64,000 nt of DNA from Jeotgalibacillus salarius (GCF_004405125.1 NZ_SORX01000005.1:186001-250000), one strand, 5' to 3'. Positions 30,586-40,912 are shown, counted from the first letter of the stretch. The notes: generated by a model not told the origin, from the sequence alone. Numbers and translations are program-made.

Positions 30586-30621
30586 ATGCCCAAATCAAAG
30601 TGATCGAAGGAGACAGGACAC

Positions 30622-31290
30622 ATGCAATCATTAAATGAACAAGCGATCGAACTTATTCAGAAAGGTGAAATCGAAACAGCATTAAAGCTGTTAAATGAGC
30701 AAATTGAAAAAAACCCTGAGGATCCGGCAGCATATATTAACTTTGGAAATATTCTGGCAAGATTCGAAGAAGTTGAAAAAGCAGAGCGTTTTTATCAAAA
30801 AGCGCTTACACTGGATGAGAATGCAGGTGCGGCATACTATGCACTCGCTAACCTTTACTATAATCAGGAACGTTTTAAAGAAGCAGCAGTGCTTTACGAG
30901 AAAGCATTAAAAGCAGGACTTGACGATCATGATGCTTACTTTATGCTTGGCATGTCGTTTATGAACAATGATCAGGTAAAGCTTGCTGTTCCTTATTTAC
31001 AAAGAGCTGCGGAACTATCAAAAGAAGATGCTGAAGTTCATTTTCAGTTCGGACTTGCTTTAGCTAAGCTTGAGCACGGTACTGAAGCGGTATCTCAGCT
31101 GAAACGTGCGGTTGAACTGGACCCTGAACATGCAGATGCACTTTACAATCTTGGCGTAGCATATGCAGGTTTTGAAGAAGATGCACAAGCTGCGCTCAGC
31201 TGTTTTGAAAAAGCGGTCGAAGTACAGCCTGACCATTACCTTGCATTAAATGGCCGGGAAATGATGAAGCAGGCGATAGACGGAAATTGA
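30622..31290 (+). CDS. Tetratricopeptide repeat protein (YrrB-like)
   Basis: 222 residues made of about six TPR units of 34 residues, with the A8/G8/P32 pattern (for example AAYINFGNILARFEEVEKAE, AAYYALANLYYNQERFKEAA, ADALYNLGVAYAGFEEDAQA). B. subtilis YrrB occupies the same place and is thought to be a protein-interaction scaffold. AAGGAGACAGG precedes the ATG. recD2 follows 15 bp later. Confidence 0.9.
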   Translation: MQSLNEQAIELIQKGEIETALKLLNEQIEKNPEDPAAYINFGNILARFEEVEKAERFYQKALTLDENAGAAYYALANLYYNQERFKEAAVLYEKALKAGLDDHDAYFMLGMSFMNNDQVKLAVPYLQRAAELSKEDAEVHFQFGLALAKLEHGTEAVSQLKRAVELDPEHADALYNLGVAYAGFEEDAQAALSCFEKAVEVQPDHYLALNGREMMKQAIDGN

Positions 31291-31305
31291 TAGGAGGGGT
31301 CTTTG

Positions 31306-33687
31306 ATGAAGGATCAGCAGACGGATCTGTTTACTGAAGAAGAGTTATATGTGAAGGGAACGTTAATCGTTTCAATTTTTTATAATGAAGACAATATGTA
31401 TTCAGTCGTCAGAATCCGTGTTTCTGATACCAACATTGCAAATGCTGAGAAGGAAATGGTCGTGACCGGTCATTTTCCTTCTATGCAGGAAGAGGATACG
31501 TATATCTTTTTCGGCAGAGTCAAAGAACATCCCCGCTTTGGTCCTCAATTCATTACAGAGCGGTTCAAAAAAGAGCTGCCCCAGACAAAACAGGGAATGA
31601 TTCATTATCTGTCCAGCGATCTGTTTACCGGGGTAGGAAGAAAAACCGCAGAAAAAATTGTTGAGACGCTTGGTGAAAATGCCATTACTAAAATTATGGA
31701 GAATGAGTCTGTTCTGTTTGAAGTGCCAAAACTTTCAGAGGAAAAGGCTCACCATATCCATGAAGTGCTGATTGAACATCAGGGTCTTGAGCGAATCATG
31801 GTGCTATTAAACGACTGGGGATTCGGTCCGCAGCTTTCCATGAAGATTTATCAGTTTTATCAGGAAAAAACAGTCGAAGTGCTTGAAGAAAATCCTTATC
31901 AGCTAGTGAATGATATAGAAGGTGTAGGATTCGGTAAAGCAGATGAGCTGGGCAGGCAGCTTGGACTGTCAGGCAGTCACCCTGACCGGATCAAGGCGGC
32001 CTGCCTATATACAGTGACCCAGCTTTCTATGCAGGAAGGACACGTCTATGCTGACTCAAAACAGCTCCTGGTCAGGGTGAAAGAACTCCTTGAGAAGCAT
32101 CAGCCTGAAAAGATTGAGTACAGTGATATTTCTAAAAGTCTTGTTGCGCTTCATGAAGAAGGGAAAATTGTTGGAGAAAATAAGAAAGTTTATTTGCCTT
32201 CGCTCTATTACTCAGAAGTTGGAATCGCATCGAGTATTGAAAGTATCACGTCCAATACAGACGTACATGATCAATTTCCCGAAGCGGAATTTCTGCTTGC
32301 ACTTGGTGATTTAGAGGAGCGCATTCAGGTTACATATGCCCCTTCGCAAAAAGAAGCGATCCAAACTGCATTGTCTTCGCCTATTATGATTCTTACGGGT
32401 GGACCGGGGACAGGTAAAACCACCGTAATTAAAGGAATAGTAGAGCTTTATGCTGAACTTCACGGTCTTTCACTTGATCCGGATAATTATTCAAAAGATG
32501 AACCGTTTCCTGTTGTACTTGCTGCACCGACAGGAAGAGCTGCGAAAAGAATGACAGAATCAACCGGACTTAAAGCAATGACCATTCACCGCTTACTTGG
32601 ATTTAATGGTCAGGAAGACATGGACGAAGATGAAGAGGACCGAATGATTTCGGGCAGGCTGCTGATCATTGATGAAATGTCCATGGTTGATACGTGGCTG
32701 GCCAACAAACTTCTGCAGGCGGTGCCGGAATCAATGCAGGTTGTTCTTGTCGGGGATCAGGATCAGCTTCCATCTGTTGGTCCGGGCCAGGTACTGCAGG
32801 ACTTACTTGAGGCAAAAAAAGTACCAGCAGTCGAGCTGACTGATATATACAGACAGGAAGAGGGCTCATCAATTATTGAGCTTGCCCATCACATGAAAAA
32901 AAGGCAAGTACCTGATTCGATCAGGCAGCCTTTTCCGGACAGGTCATTTATTCCATGCAAGGCGCATCAGATGGATGATGTCGTAGGGAAAATCGTAAAG
33001 AATGCCATGAAAAAAGGGTATACTGCAAAAGAAATTCAAGTACTTGCTCCCATGTACAGAGGACCGGCTGGAATAGATAAATTAAACTCACTTCTTCAGC
33101 AGTTAATGAACCCGAATGATGACGGGTCGAGAAAAGAGCTGAAGTGGGGAGATGTCGTTTATAGAATCGGCGATAAAGTTTTACAGCTGGTGAATCAACC
33201 TGAAAGCAACGTATTTAATGGAGATATGGGTGAAGTGATTTCAATTTTTTATGCGAAAGAAAACACTGAGAAGCAGGATATGATTCTCGTTTCATTTGAT
33301 GGAGTAGAGGTTACTTATACGAGGCAGGATCTCAATCAGATCACACACGCATTCTGCTGCTCAATTCATAAATCCCAGGGCAGTGAATTTCCGATTGTTG
33401 TATTACCCGTTGTAAAAAGTTATTCAAGAATGCTGAGACGAAATCTTCTTTATACGGCAATTACGCGAAGCAGTAAGTTTCTGATTATGTGTGGTGAAGA
33501 GGATGCTTTTCGTTATGGTGTAGAAAGAAAAGACGATCTTTCGAGAATGACTTCCCTTAAAGAGAGACTTGCAGGTGAACAGATTCAAATTGAAGAAGGG
33601 GCAGATCCATTTGAAGGTGGAGCGGACCCAATGATCGGAATGGATGACATCACACCATATGATTTTCTCGAAACCTCACAAGGTTAA
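31306..33687 (+). CDS. recD2: ATP-dependent 5'-3' DNA helicase RecD2 (YrrC)
   Basis: 793 residues. SF1B helicase not associated with RecBC, implicated in fork progression and mismatch repair. The N-terminal extension contains helix-hairpin-helix repeats (VGRKTAEKIVETLG, VGFGKADELG). Walker A GGPGTGKTTVIKGI, APTGRAAKRMTE, Walker B IIDEMSMVD, GDQDQLPSVGPG, and C-terminal HAFCCSIHKSQGSEFP and LLYTAITRSSKFL are all intact. ATG 31306 is preferred to the adjacent TTG 31303 because of spacing from AGGAGGGG. The alaS promoter starts two bases after its stop codon. Confidence 0.94.
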   Translation: MKDQQTDLFTEEELYVKGTLIVSIFYNEDNMYSVVRIRVSDTNIANAEKEMVVTGHFPSMQEEDTYIFFGRVKEHPRFGPQFITERFKKELPQTKQGMIHYLSSDLFTGVGRKTAEKIVETLGENAITKIMENESVLFEVPKLSEEKAHHIHEVLIEHQGLERIMVLLNDWGFGPQLSMKIYQFYQEKTVEVLEENPYQLVNDIEGVGFGKADELGRQLGLSGSHPDRIKAACLYTVTQLSMQEGHVYADSKQLLVRVKELLEKHQPEKIEYSDISKSLVALHEEGKIVGENKKVYLPSLYYSEVGIASSIESITSNTDVHDQFPEAEFLLALGDLEERIQVTYAPSQKEAIQTALSSPIMILTGGPGTGKTTVIKGIVELYAELHGLSLDPDNYSKDEPFPVVLAAPTGRAAKRMTESTGLKAMTIHRLLGFNGQEDMDEDEEDRMISGRLLIIDEMSMVDTWLANKLLQAVPESMQVVLVGDQDQLPSVGPGQVLQDLLEAKKVPAVELTDIYRQEEGSSIIELAHHMKKRQVPDSIRQPFPDRSFIPCKAHQMDDVVGKIVKNAMKKGYTAKEIQVLAPMYRGPAGIDKLNSLLQQLMNPNDDGSRKELKWGDVVYRIGDKVLQLVNQPESNVFNGDMGEVISIFYAKENTEKQDMILVSFDGVEVTYTRQDLNQITHAFCCSIHKSQGSEFPIVVLPVVKSYSRMLRRNLLYTAITRSSKFLIMCGEEDAFRYGVERKDDLSRMTSLKERLAGEQIQIEEGADPFEGGADPMIGMDDITPYDFLETSQG

Positions 33688-33688
33688 A

Positions 33689-33718
33689 TTGACAAACCGT
33701 GACGATCTTTCATATAAT
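33689..33718 (+). promoter_or_regulatory. Sigma-A promoter of alaS
   Basis: TTGACA (33689-33694), 18-bp spacer, perfect TATAAT (33713-33718), immediately after the recD2 stop. Confidence 0.85.
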
Positions 33719-33724
33719 TTCATA

Positions 33725-33960
33725 TAGGATAATAAATCTCGAAGATGGAACAAGTACACAGACAACTCGTTTGAAGAGAGAATTCCCTCAGGCTGTAAGG
33801 AATTTATCGATGTATCTGTGGAAAGCTGATCCGGAGTGCAGTAAAATACTGCCGTCTGCTGCGTTAAAGCAATGAGAGTGATGGGTTGTCAATCCATAAC
33901 CAGGGTGGTACCGCGAGTGTAATCTCGTCCCTGTGTATGATTGAGGACCCTTTTCTATTT
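33725..33960 (+). promoter_or_regulatory. T-box leader of alaS
   Basis: The T-box motif AGGGTGGTACCGCG is at 33902-33915. In Stem I the specifier loop shows AGTA opposite GAAAGCTGA with CACAGA/TCTGTG above and GGA/TCC below; the codon GCT (33825-33827) is alanine, matching the gene. The region after the T-box motif lacks the usual long GC-rich terminator. Only short or bulged pairings are seen, such as AGGGT with ACCCT before TTTTCTATTTT, or CGTCCcTG with CAGGACG. Confidence 0.9.
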
Positions 33961-33996
33961 TCAGGACGTTTCGGGAATTAAAAGGAGGATACATGA

Positions 33997-36630
33997 ATGG
34001 AAAAATGGACAGGTGCACAACTCAGACAAATGTATTTAGATTTCTTTAAGGAAAAAAATCACGACGTAGAACCGAGTGCTTCACTTGTACCTCATGAAGA
34101 TCCATCTCTTTTATGGATCAACAGCGGTGTTGCTACTTTAAAAAAATATTTTGACGGTCGCGTTGTTCCTCAAAATCCGAGGATTGTGAACGCACAAAAA
34201 TCGATCAGAACGAACGATATCGAAAACGTAGGTAAAACTGCAAGACATCATACGTTTTTTGAAATGCTCGGAAACTTCTCAATTGGAGAATATTTTAAAG
34301 AAGAAGCAATTGAATGGGCATGGGAATTCCTTACTTCGGAAAAATGGGTCGGTTTCGATCCTGAAAAACTGTCAGTAACCATCCATCCTGAAGATGATGA
34401 GGCATATGATATCTGGAATAAAAAAGTAGGCGTGCCTGAAGAGAGAATTATCAGGCTGGAAGGAAACTTCTGGGATATCGGAGAAGGGCCAAGTGGTCCC
34501 AACTCAGAGATTTTCTACGACCGCGGAGAAGAATACGGTCATGACCCGTCTGATCCTGAATTATACGCTGGTGGAGAAAACGAGCGTTACCTTGAAATCT
34601 GGAATCTTGTATTTTCTCAGTTTAATCATAATGCTGACGATACGTACACGCCACTTCCTAAGCAGAACATAGATACTGGTATGGGCCTTGAAAGAATGGC
34701 GTGTGTTGTTCAGGATGTACCGACAAACTTTGAAACGGATCTCTTTATGCCAATCATCGAAGCGACTGAGCTGGTTGCCAAAAGGCGTTATGGTAAAAAT
34801 GAAGAAGAAGACACGGCATTTAAAGTAGTCGCTGATCATATCAGAACTGTCTCATTTGCAGTCGGTGACGGTGCATTGCCATCAAATGAAGGCAGAGGCT
34901 ACGTGCTTCGCCGATTATTGAGAAGAGCGGTAAGATACGCGAAGCAAATTGGTATTAACCGTCCATTTATGTATGAACTGGTTCCTGTTGTGGCAGATAT
35001 CATGATTGATTTCTATCCGGAAGTGAAAAGTAAACAGGAATTCATTCAAAAGGTCATTAAAACTGAAGAAGAGCGTTTCCATGAGACACTGAATGAAGGT
35101 CTTTCAATTCTCACTGAATTAATGAAAAAAGCGCAGGAAGATGGCTCCAATGAAATTAGTGGAAAAGATGTTTTCAGATTATATGACACATTTGGTTTTC
35201 CAGTAGAACTTACACAGGAATATGCTGAAGAAAAAGGTCTTTCGATCGATCAGAATGGTTTTGAGCATGAAATGGAAGGGCAAAGAAGTCGTGCAAGAGC
35301 TGCCCGTCAGGAAAGTGGATCGATGCAAGTCCAGGGTGGTGTTCTTGGAGATATCCACACTAAAAGTAAGTTCGTAGGTTACAGCACTTTGTCCCATACA
35401 ACAACGATTGAAGAACTTGTTGTTGCAGGTGATTTTGCTGAAGAAGTGATTGCAGGCTCAGAAGTTCAATTTGTCCTTGCTGAAACACCGTTTTACGCTG
35501 AAAGTGGCGGTCAAATCGGTGATAAAGGCACTGTCTTACATGACAACGGCGTCATTGAAGTTCAGGATGTTAAAAAGGCTCCGAATGGACAAAATCTTCA
35601 TACGGGGATTGTAATAAGCGGCAAATTTATTAAAGGCGAACGCATTCAGGCTAATGTGAGTGATGCGTCAAGAAATAAAATTACAAAAAATCATACTGCA
35701 ACGCACTTGCTTCACCAGGCTCTTAAAGATGTATTAGGTGATCATGTTAATCAGGCAGGCTCACTTGTTGAACCGGATCGTCTGCGTTTTGATTTCTCTC
35801 ACTTCGGTCAAGTGACTAAAGAAGAATTGAGTAAAATTGAAGAGATTGTGAATGAGAAGATTTGGACAAGCTATTCAGTGGACACTGCGCTAAAATCTTT
35901 AGATGAAGCAAAAGCGATGGGTGCGATGGCATTATTCGGAGAAAAATATGGCTCTGAAGTACGTGTTGTATCAATTGGTGATTACAGCCTTGAACTGTGT
36001 GGGGGATGCCACGTAGGCAACACTGCTGAAATCGGTCTTTTCAGAATTGCTTCTGAAGCTGGTATTGGAGCTGGAACACGACGTATTGAAGCAGTGACCG
36101 GAGAATCAGCATATCGTCTGATGAACGAACAAATTGCTGTATTAAATCGTTCAGCACAATTGCTTAAAGCGAACCCGAAAGACCTTGAAAGCAGAATTGA
36201 AGCAGTTCAAACGGATCTTAAATCTGTTCAAAGAGAAAATGAATCTCTGCATGCAAAGCTTTCAAACATTGAAGCAAAAAGTATTATGGATCAAGTTCAG
36301 GAAGTAGATGGTGTCAGAGTACTCGCTGAGAAAGTCCAGGCGACAGATATGAACACACTCAGAACAATGGCAGATGATGTGAAAAACAAAATCGGTTCAG
36401 GTGTACTCTTGTTACTGGCTGTTAATGATGATAAAGTACAAATTATCGCAGGAGTGACAAAAGACTTAATCGAAGAAGGTTATCATGCAGGTAAACTCGT
36501 GAAAGAAATTGCAGCAATTTGTGGCGGCGGTGGTGGTGGCCGTCCAGATATGGCACAAGCTGGCGGTAAAGATCCATCCCGTGTAGACGAAGCACTTCAA
36601 TTTGTGCCGGAATGGGTAAAATCAATTTGA
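33997..36630 (+). CDS. alaS: Alanyl-tRNA synthetase
   Basis: 877 residues, full length. Class II core with [16 protein letters not shown] and NTGMGLER-type motif ([11 protein letters not shown]). The editing domain has the zinc-binding [11 protein letters not shown] and [13 protein letters not shown]. The C-terminal C-Ala domain ends with [19 protein letters not shown]. It charges tRNA-Ala and clears Ser/Gly mischarging. AAAGGAGG precedes two close ATGs (33993 out of frame, 33997 used). Controlled by the Ala-specific T-box upstream. Confidence 0.97.
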   Translation: MEKWTGAQLRQMYLDFFKEKNHDVEPSASLVPHEDPSLLWINSGVATLKKYFDGRVVPQNPRIVNAQKSIRTNDIENVGKTARHHTFFEMLGNFSIGEYFKEEAIEWAWEFLTSEKWVGFDPEKLSVTIHPEDDEAYDIWNKKVGVPEERIIRLEGNFWDIGEGPSGPNSEIFYDRGEEYGHDPSDPELYAGGENERYLEIWNLVFSQFNHNADDTYTPLPKQNIDTGMGLERMACVVQDVPTNFETDLFMPIIEATELVAKRRYGKNEEEDTAFKVVADHIRTVSFAVGDGALPSNEGRGYVLRRLLRRAVRYAKQIGINRPFMYELVPVVADIMIDFYPEVKSKQEFIQKVIKTEEERFHETLNEGLSILTELMKKAQEDGSNEISGKDVFRLYDTFGFPVELTQEYAEEKGLSIDQNGFEHEMEGQRSRARAARQESGSMQVQGGVLGDIHTKSKFVGYSTLSHTTTIEELVVAGDFAEEVIAGSEVQFVLAETPFYAESGGQIGDKGTVLHDNGVIEVQDVKKAPNGQNLHTGIVISGKFIKGERIQANVSDASRNKITKNHTATHLLHQALKDVLGDHVNQAGSLVEPDRLRFDFSHFGQVTKEELSKIEEIVNEKIWTSYSVDTALKSLDEAKAMGAMALFGEKYGSEVRVVSIGDYSLELCGGCHVGNTAEIGLFRIASEAGIGAGTRRIEAVTGESAYRLMNEQIAVLNRSAQLLKANPKDLESRIEAVQTDLKSVQRENESLHAKLSNIEAKSIMDQVQEVDGVRVLAEKVQATDMNTLRTMADDVKNKIGSGVLLLLAVNDDKVQIIAGVTKDLIEEGYHAGKLVKEIAAICGGGGGGRPDMAQAGGKDPSRVDEALQFVPEWVKSI

Positions 36631-36702
36631 TTCTAATGCTATCTGGTGTACAATAGCAATAGTTGGATAATAGGAATTCGATTCCGTAGTGAGGTGTTGT
36701 TG

Positions 36703-36969
36703 ATGAGCTCATTTGATAAAACGATGCGGTTTGACTTTGGAGATGATTCAGCTGATCAGGAAGTGCAGCGCGTTCTGGTACAGGTATTCGAAGCTCTTGA
36801 AGAAAAAGGGTACAATCCGATCAATCAAATTGTAGGGTATCTTTTGTCAGGTGACCCTGCCTATATTCCACGTCATAATGATGCAAGGAATGTTATCCGT
36901 AAACTTGAACGGGACGAAATGATTGAAGAATTGGTGAAGTTCTATCTTCAGCATCATAAAGAGGGTTAA
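36703..36969 (+). CDS. reoM: IreB/ReoM-family regulatory phosphoprotein
   Basis: 88 residues. [30 protein letters not shown] and [23 protein letters not shown] are diagnostic of the IreB/ReoM (YrzL) family. Thr7 (FDKTMRF), the site phosphorylated by the PASTA kinase in Listeria ReoM and Enterococcus IreB, is conserved. Dephospho-ReoM promotes ClpCP degradation of MurA, tuning peptidoglycan synthesis. ATG 36703 follows GAGGTG with 6-7 bp spacing; longer in-frame starts lack this. A TTGATT-16-TACAAT promoter candidate lies at 36627-36654. Operon with ruvX and yrzB. Confidence 0.93.
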   Translation: MSSFDKTMRFDFGDDSADQEVQRVLVQVFEALEEKGYNPINQIVGYLLSGDPAYIPRHNDARNVIRKLERDEMIEELVKFYLQHHKEG

Positions 36970-36971
36970 AC

Positions 36972-37391
36972 ATGAGAACAATGGGACTTGACGTTGGCTC
37001 TAAAACAATTGGAGTTGCCGTCAGTGATGCCCTCGGGTGGACTGCCCAGGGAATTGAAACTGTTAAAATTGATGAAGCTGCAGGGCAATTTGGCTTCAAG
37101 CGGATTAAAGAATTAATTGATGAACATGAAGTATCAAAAATTGTCATAGGTTTACCGAAGAATATGAACAATTCTATCGGTCCCCGTGCTGAAGCGAGTC
37201 AAAGATATGCTGATATGCTCGGCAGAAGAGTGGAAGCTGAGATCATATTCTGGGATGAGCGATTAAGTACAATGGCGGCCGAGCGGGTATTGCTCGAAGC
37301 TGATGTAAGCCGGAGTAAAAGAAAAAAAGTAATCGACAAGATGGCGGCTGTTATGATCCTTCAAGGGTATTTAGACAGCACTACTAAATGA
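36972..37391 (+). CDS. ruvX: YqgF/RuvX-family RNase H-fold nuclease
   Basis: 139 residues. RNase H-like fold with [18 protein letters not shown] at the N-terminus, [19 protein letters not shown], and the acidic motif [14 protein letters not shown]. Members process pre-16S rRNA and/or act as Holliday junction resolvases. Two bases separate it from reoM; the alaS-reoM-ruvX-yrzB order is standard in Bacilli. Confidence 0.93.
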   Translation: MRTMGLDVGSKTIGVAVSDALGWTAQGIETVKIDEAAGQFGFKRIKELIDEHEVSKIVIGLPKNMNNSIGPRAEASQRYADMLGRRVEAEIIFWDERLSTMAAERVLLEADVSRSKRKKVIDKMAAVMILQGYLDSTTK

Positions 37392-37401
37392 GGTGACTGA
37401 A

Positions 37402-37683
37402 ATGGAACACGGAGAAAAGCAAATTACAGTAATTGATGAACAGGGAAATGAAGTACTTTGTGAGGTATTATTCACATTCGATTCAGATCAATTCCAAAAA
37501 TCTTATGTTCTTTACTATCCACTAGGAGATACAGAGGAAGAAGAGATCGAAATTCATGCTTCTTCATTTGAACCTAACGATGAAAACTCAGAAGGCGAGC
37601 TTAAGCCTGTTGAAACTGACGAAGAGTGGGATCTGATTGAGGAAATGCTTAATACATTCCTTGATGAAGAAGAAAGCGAATAA
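37402..37683 (+). CDS. DUF1292-family protein (YrzB-like)
   Basis: 93 residues, very acidic. It matches from memory B. subtilis YrzB, with [29 protein letters not shown] and a C-terminal [20 protein letters not shown]. Function unknown. ATG 37402 is chosen over GTG 37393 because GAGGTG is spaced 6 bp from it. A strong terminator closes the operon. Confidence 0.9.
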   Translation: MEHGEKQITVIDEQGNEVLCEVLFTFDSDQFQKSYVLYYPLGDTEEEEIEIHASSFEPNDENSEGELKPVETDEEWDLIEEMLNTFLDEEESE

Positions 37684-37692
37684 CACATTTAA

Positions 37693-37727
37693 AAGCGGGG
37701 GCAGCTATTTGCCCCCGCTTCTTTTTA
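37693..37727 (+). terminator. Terminator after the alaS-reoM-ruvX-yrzB cluster
   Basis: AAGCGGGGGC pairs with GCCCCCGCTT around an 8-nt loop, followed by CTTTTTATT. Confidence 0.9.
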
Positions 37728-37781
37728 TTGTATAATGAGACCATTGGGAAAATTGAGCAGTAGTTTTTGGAGGGAAATTGA

Positions 37782-38966
37782 TTGAGTGAAAAATCAAGTT
37801 TAATAGATCAGTGGAAGTTGAACCTGCAGGAAAGAAAAAATGAGGCAAAGCAAGTCAGAAAGATCGTATTTATCCTGTTAATCGTTTTTTTGTTTTTGAC
37901 AGTAGGTGCTGTGTTAGGCGCATACTCTTACATCAGTTCTGCGTTAGAACCAATGGATGATACAGATGAAAATGCAGTCTCTGTGGAAATTCCTATCGGT
38001 TCATCAGTTGATGGGATTACTGAAACGCTCGAGGAAAATGGCATCATCAAAAATGCCCAGGTATTCAAGTACTACCTGAAGTTTAACAATGAATCGGATT
38101 TTCAGGCAGGGACGTATAACCTGACACCTTCAATGACACTCAGCGAAATAGCAGAGAGTCTTAAATCGGGCAAAATTTATCATGAACCAATTTTTAACGT
38201 GACCATTCCAGAAGGGTTAAGGCTGGAAGAGATCGGGGAAATTATCGCTGAAAATACCGATTACAGTCAGGAAGAATTTATGGAGAAAGTAACAGATGAA
38301 GCATTTATTGATTCTCTGATGGGGCAATACCCATCACTTATTACTGAAGAGATAAAAGGTGAAAATGTAAAGCTGGCGCTCGAAGGATATTTGTATCCCG
38401 CGACGTATCCTTACTACGAAGAAAATCCGTCACTCGAAGTGATCATTACACAAATGGTTGATGCAATGAATAATAATGTTGCACCTTACGTGGACATGCT
38501 TGCAGAATTTTCGGAAGGCGACTTCACAGGTGCCGAAGCTGAAGATGGAAAGGTGATGACAGTTCATGACCTCATCACAATGGCATCTCTTCTTGAAGAG
38601 GAAGCAGCAGCAACAACTGACAGAGCAATGATCGCCGGAATTTTCTATAATCGATTAGAAGAAGGCATGCCGCTGCAAACAGATCCTACCGTTCTTTACG
38701 CTAAAGGTCAGTGGCAGGAAAGAGTACTGTTTGAAGACCTTGAAATAGAAGATCCTTATAATACTTATCAGGTTCAGGGATTACCACCGGGTCCAATTGC
38801 AGCTCCAGGTGCAACTTCAATAGAAGCCGCGATTCTTCCGGAGGATTCTGATTACTTTTACTTCCTTACGTCTGCAGAAGATGGTGCAATGTATTACTCC
38901 GAAACACTGGATGAGCATGAAAGAAAAGCTGAAGAGTATATCTATAATGTGAATAACGAAGAATAA
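37782..38966 (+). CDS. mltG: Endolytic murein transglycosylase MltG
   Basis: 394 residues. One membrane helix (about 26-48) and an extracytoplasmic YceG domain. MltG cuts nascent glycan strands and so sets chain length. Segments ITEETLEENGIIKN, YNLTPSMTLSEIAESLKSG, LEGYLYPATYPY, the catalytic-Glu region MASLLEEEAA, and QTDPTVLYA, GLPPGPIAAPG are characteristic. The start is TTG 37782, 7 bp after GGAGGG. Confidence 0.94.
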   Translation: MSEKSSLIDQWKLNLQERKNEAKQVRKIVFILLIVFLFLTVGAVLGAYSYISSALEPMDDTDENAVSVEIPIGSSVDGITETLEENGIIKNAQVFKYYLKFNNESDFQAGTYNLTPSMTLSEIAESLKSGKIYHEPIFNVTIPEGLRLEEIGEIIAENTDYSQEEFMEKVTDEAFIDSLMGQYPSLITEEIKGENVKLALEGYLYPATYPYYEENPSLEVIITQMVDAMNNNVAPYVDMLAEFSEGDFTGAEAEDGKVMTVHDLITMASLLEEEAAATTDRAMIAGIFYNRLEEGMPLQTDPTVLYAKGQWQERVLFEDLEIEDPYNTYQVQGLPPGPIAAPGATSIEAAILPEDSDYFYFLTSAEDGAMYYSETLDEHERKAEEYIYNVNNEE

Positions 38967-38976
38967 TGTATTGAAA

Positions 38977-39012
38977 GAGGGAAAGAACATTCACTTTCCC
39001 TCAATCTTTGTG
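38977..39012 (+). terminator. Probable terminator after mltG
   Basis: GAGGGAAAG pairs perfectly with CTTTCCCTC around 8 nt; the following tract (AATCTTTGTGTT) is only moderately T-rich. Confidence 0.55.
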
Positions 39013-39127
39013 TTAGAATAAGTAAAGAATTTTTAGCGTTTATCACTACTTTCCGGATTTCGATCTCAAGGATTGTATGTGAGCGCTCTTTTTTATGGAA
39101 CCCGAGAGCAGAAAAGGTGAGATAACA

Positions 39128-39763
39128 TTGGATAAAGTCCATCAATATATTGAAAATCTGTTTACTTCCCGCTCTGAGATAGCGGAAGAAATGGCTCAAT
39201 TCGCAAAAGAAAATGACGTGCCGATTATGGAACCATCCGGAATCGAAACGCTGCTTCAACTGTTAAGAATTCAACAGCCCCAAAGGATTCTGGAAATCGG
39301 CACTGCCATTGGGTATTCGGCTGTCAGAATGGCTGAAGCACTTCCTGAGGCAGAAATTGTATCGATAGAAAGAGATTCAGAAAGAGCACGGCTGGCAAAA
39401 AAGTTTGTACTAAAATCAGGGTTTCATAAACAGATCCACCTGCTTGAAGGGGATGCCTTGGAGATTTCGGATCAAGTTGCCGGTTTTGGTGATTTTGATG
39501 CAGTGTTTATAGATGCTGCCAAGAGCCAGAATATTCGTTTCTTTGAACTGTATGAACCACTTTTCTCTGCAAGTGCATGCATTTATACTGATAATGTACT
39601 GTTTAAAGGGCTTGTAGCAGAGCAGAGTGGGACGGAAAGCAGAAATGTAAAACAAATGCTTAGAAAGCTCGACCGTTTTAATCAGTGGATTGCAGATCAT
39701 GAAGAATATCATACTGTGATCCTGCCTGTTGGCGACGGATTGTCAATTAGTAAGAAGAAGTGA
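39128..39763 (+). CDS. trmR: tRNA 5-hydroxyuridine methyltransferase TrmR
   Basis: 211 residues, class I SAM methyltransferase with the O-methyltransferase (COMT-like) fold. SAM site ILEIGTAIGYSAVRMAEALP, metal/substrate region DAVFIDAAKSQ, YTDNVLFKGLVAE, and the C-terminal ILPVGDGLSISKK match B. subtilis YrrM/TrmR, which makes 5-methoxyuridine 34. TTG 39128 is chosen: AAGGTGAG ends 6 bp before it, while ATG 39095 has no site. In B. subtilis two peptidase U32 genes follow before udk; here they are absent. Confidence 0.9.
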   Translation: MDKVHQYIENLFTSRSEIAEEMAQFAKENDVPIMEPSGIETLLQLLRIQQPQRILEIGTAIGYSAVRMAEALPEAEIVSIERDSERARLAKKFVLKSGFHKQIHLLEGDALEISDQVAGFGDFDAVFIDAAKSQNIRFFELYEPLFSASACIYTDNVLFKGLVAEQSGTESRNVKQMLRKLDRFNQWIADHEEYHTVILPVGDGLSISKKK

Positions 39764-40200
39764 CAATATCATGAGGAAAGCATAAATCGCTGAAGTGTTT
39801 TTCAGCGTTTAATACTTGTAAAACCTTTTCTGTATGTGGTTAAATTAAAATTTGAAAGTCTTAAGCTATGTTAAAGTCCATATTGTTGTTTTTGAACTGC
39901 AGGTAATTAGAGCATAAGGTGACACCACATGCGCCCGACCGTGGAAAGCGTCCGTCTGAAGCGGAAATTAGCCGGCAGCTTTAACATCGAAAAATTTTAA
40001 TTAACATCAGAATATAAGGCTTTGTCGTAACATAGTGTTGTTCAACTCTTATAGCAAAATGTGAATTATTTTTACTGAATTAACTTTATATTTTCCAAAA
40101 CAAAATCAGACGCCGCAAGACATCCGCTTCAAATTGTAAAATTTAAAGTGAATAAGCCGCCGCGTCCACTCAACAAATTGAGAAAGGAGCTAACGGCAAA
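39764..40200 (+). other. 437-bp intergenic region without genes, AT-rich, carrying repeat copy D
   Basis: No ORF with a ribosome binding site is seen. The first half holds copy D. The second half has short scraps reminiscent of the same family (GGCTTTGTCGTAACATAGTGTTGTT, shortened here in meaning to a GGCTTTGT..GTTGTT resemblance to the copy E flank). AGAAAGGAGC before udk is its ribosome binding site. Confidence 0.5.
39868..39987 (+). repeat. Copy D of the dispersed intergenic repeat with perfect 9-bp inverted ends
   Basis: ATGTTAAAG (39868-39876) and CTTTAACAT (39979-39987) bound 120 bp. Inside are GAGCATAAGGTGAC, GCGCCCGACCGTGGAAAGC and GTCCGTCTGAAGCGGAAA, which match copy E. The GACAGGTGAGAC centre is deleted. 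The end sequences differ from those of copy B, yet each pair is perfectly self-complementary. Confidence 0.65.
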
Positions 40201-40839
40201 ATGACGAATAATAAACCCGTTATTATTGGAGTAACAGGCGGTTCCGGTTCAGGAAAAACTTCCGTAACCAAAGCAATTTACGATGTTTTTCAGGACCAGT
40301 CAATCGCAATGATTGAACAGGATTATTACTACAAGGATCAAAGCAACATTCCATATGAGGAGCGTTTAAATACAAATTATGATCATCCGCTCGCTTTTGA
40401 CAATGATCTTCTGATCGAACATATCGGTTTGCTTTTAAACAGAAATGCTATTGAAAAACCGGTATATGATTATACTGTACACACGAGGTCGGACAAAACG
40501 ATTCCGGTAGAACCAAAGGATGTTATCATTGTCGAGGGGATATTAGTACTTGAGGATGAACGACTGCGTAACCTGATGGATATTAAATTATATGTAGACA
40601 CTGACTCAGACCTTAGGATTATCCGCCGTCTGCTGCGTGATATAAATGAAAGAGGACGTACGATTGATTCTGTAGTAGATCAGTATATAAATGTCGTACG
40701 GCCGATGCACAACCAATTTATTGAGCCTACAAAACGCTACGCAGACATTATTATTCCGGAAGGCGGGCAAAACCACGTTGCCATTGATTTAATGGTAACG
40801 AAAATTCAAACAATTCTTGAACAAAAGTCTATTGTGTAA
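40201..40839 (+). CDS. udk: Uridine kinase
   Basis: 212 residues. Phosphorylates uridine and cytidine (pyrimidine salvage). P-loop [18 protein letters not shown] at the N-terminus; [34 protein letters not shown] and [14 protein letters not shown] are family segments. AGAAAGGAGC precedes the ATG. Downstream terminator, then greA. Confidence 0.96.
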   Translation: MTNNKPVIIGVTGGSGSGKTSVTKAIYDVFQDQSIAMIEQDYYYKDQSNIPYEERLNTNYDHPLAFDNDLLIEHIGLLLNRNAIEKPVYDYTVHTRSDKTIPVEPKDVIIVEGILVLEDERLRNLMDIKLYVDTDSDLRIIRRLLRDINERGRTIDSVVDQYINVVRPMHNQFIEPTKRYADIIIPEGGQNHVAIDLMVTKIQTILEQKSIV

Positions 40840-40856
40840 TATGATAGCAAAGGCTG

Positions 40857-40880
40857 AGAGGATAATTTATCCTCTTTTTA
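40857..40880 (+). terminator. Terminator after udk
   Basis: AGAGGAT pairs with ATCCTCT around AATTT, then TTTT. Confidence 0.75.
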
Positions 40881-40912
40881 GCATACTTCATAAAAGGGGT
40901 TTCAGTCACATA

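Noticed and set aside
38942-39259. 105-codon minus-strand ORF between mltG and trmR
   Set aside because: Covers the mltG terminator and trmR start; no start signal or homology seen.
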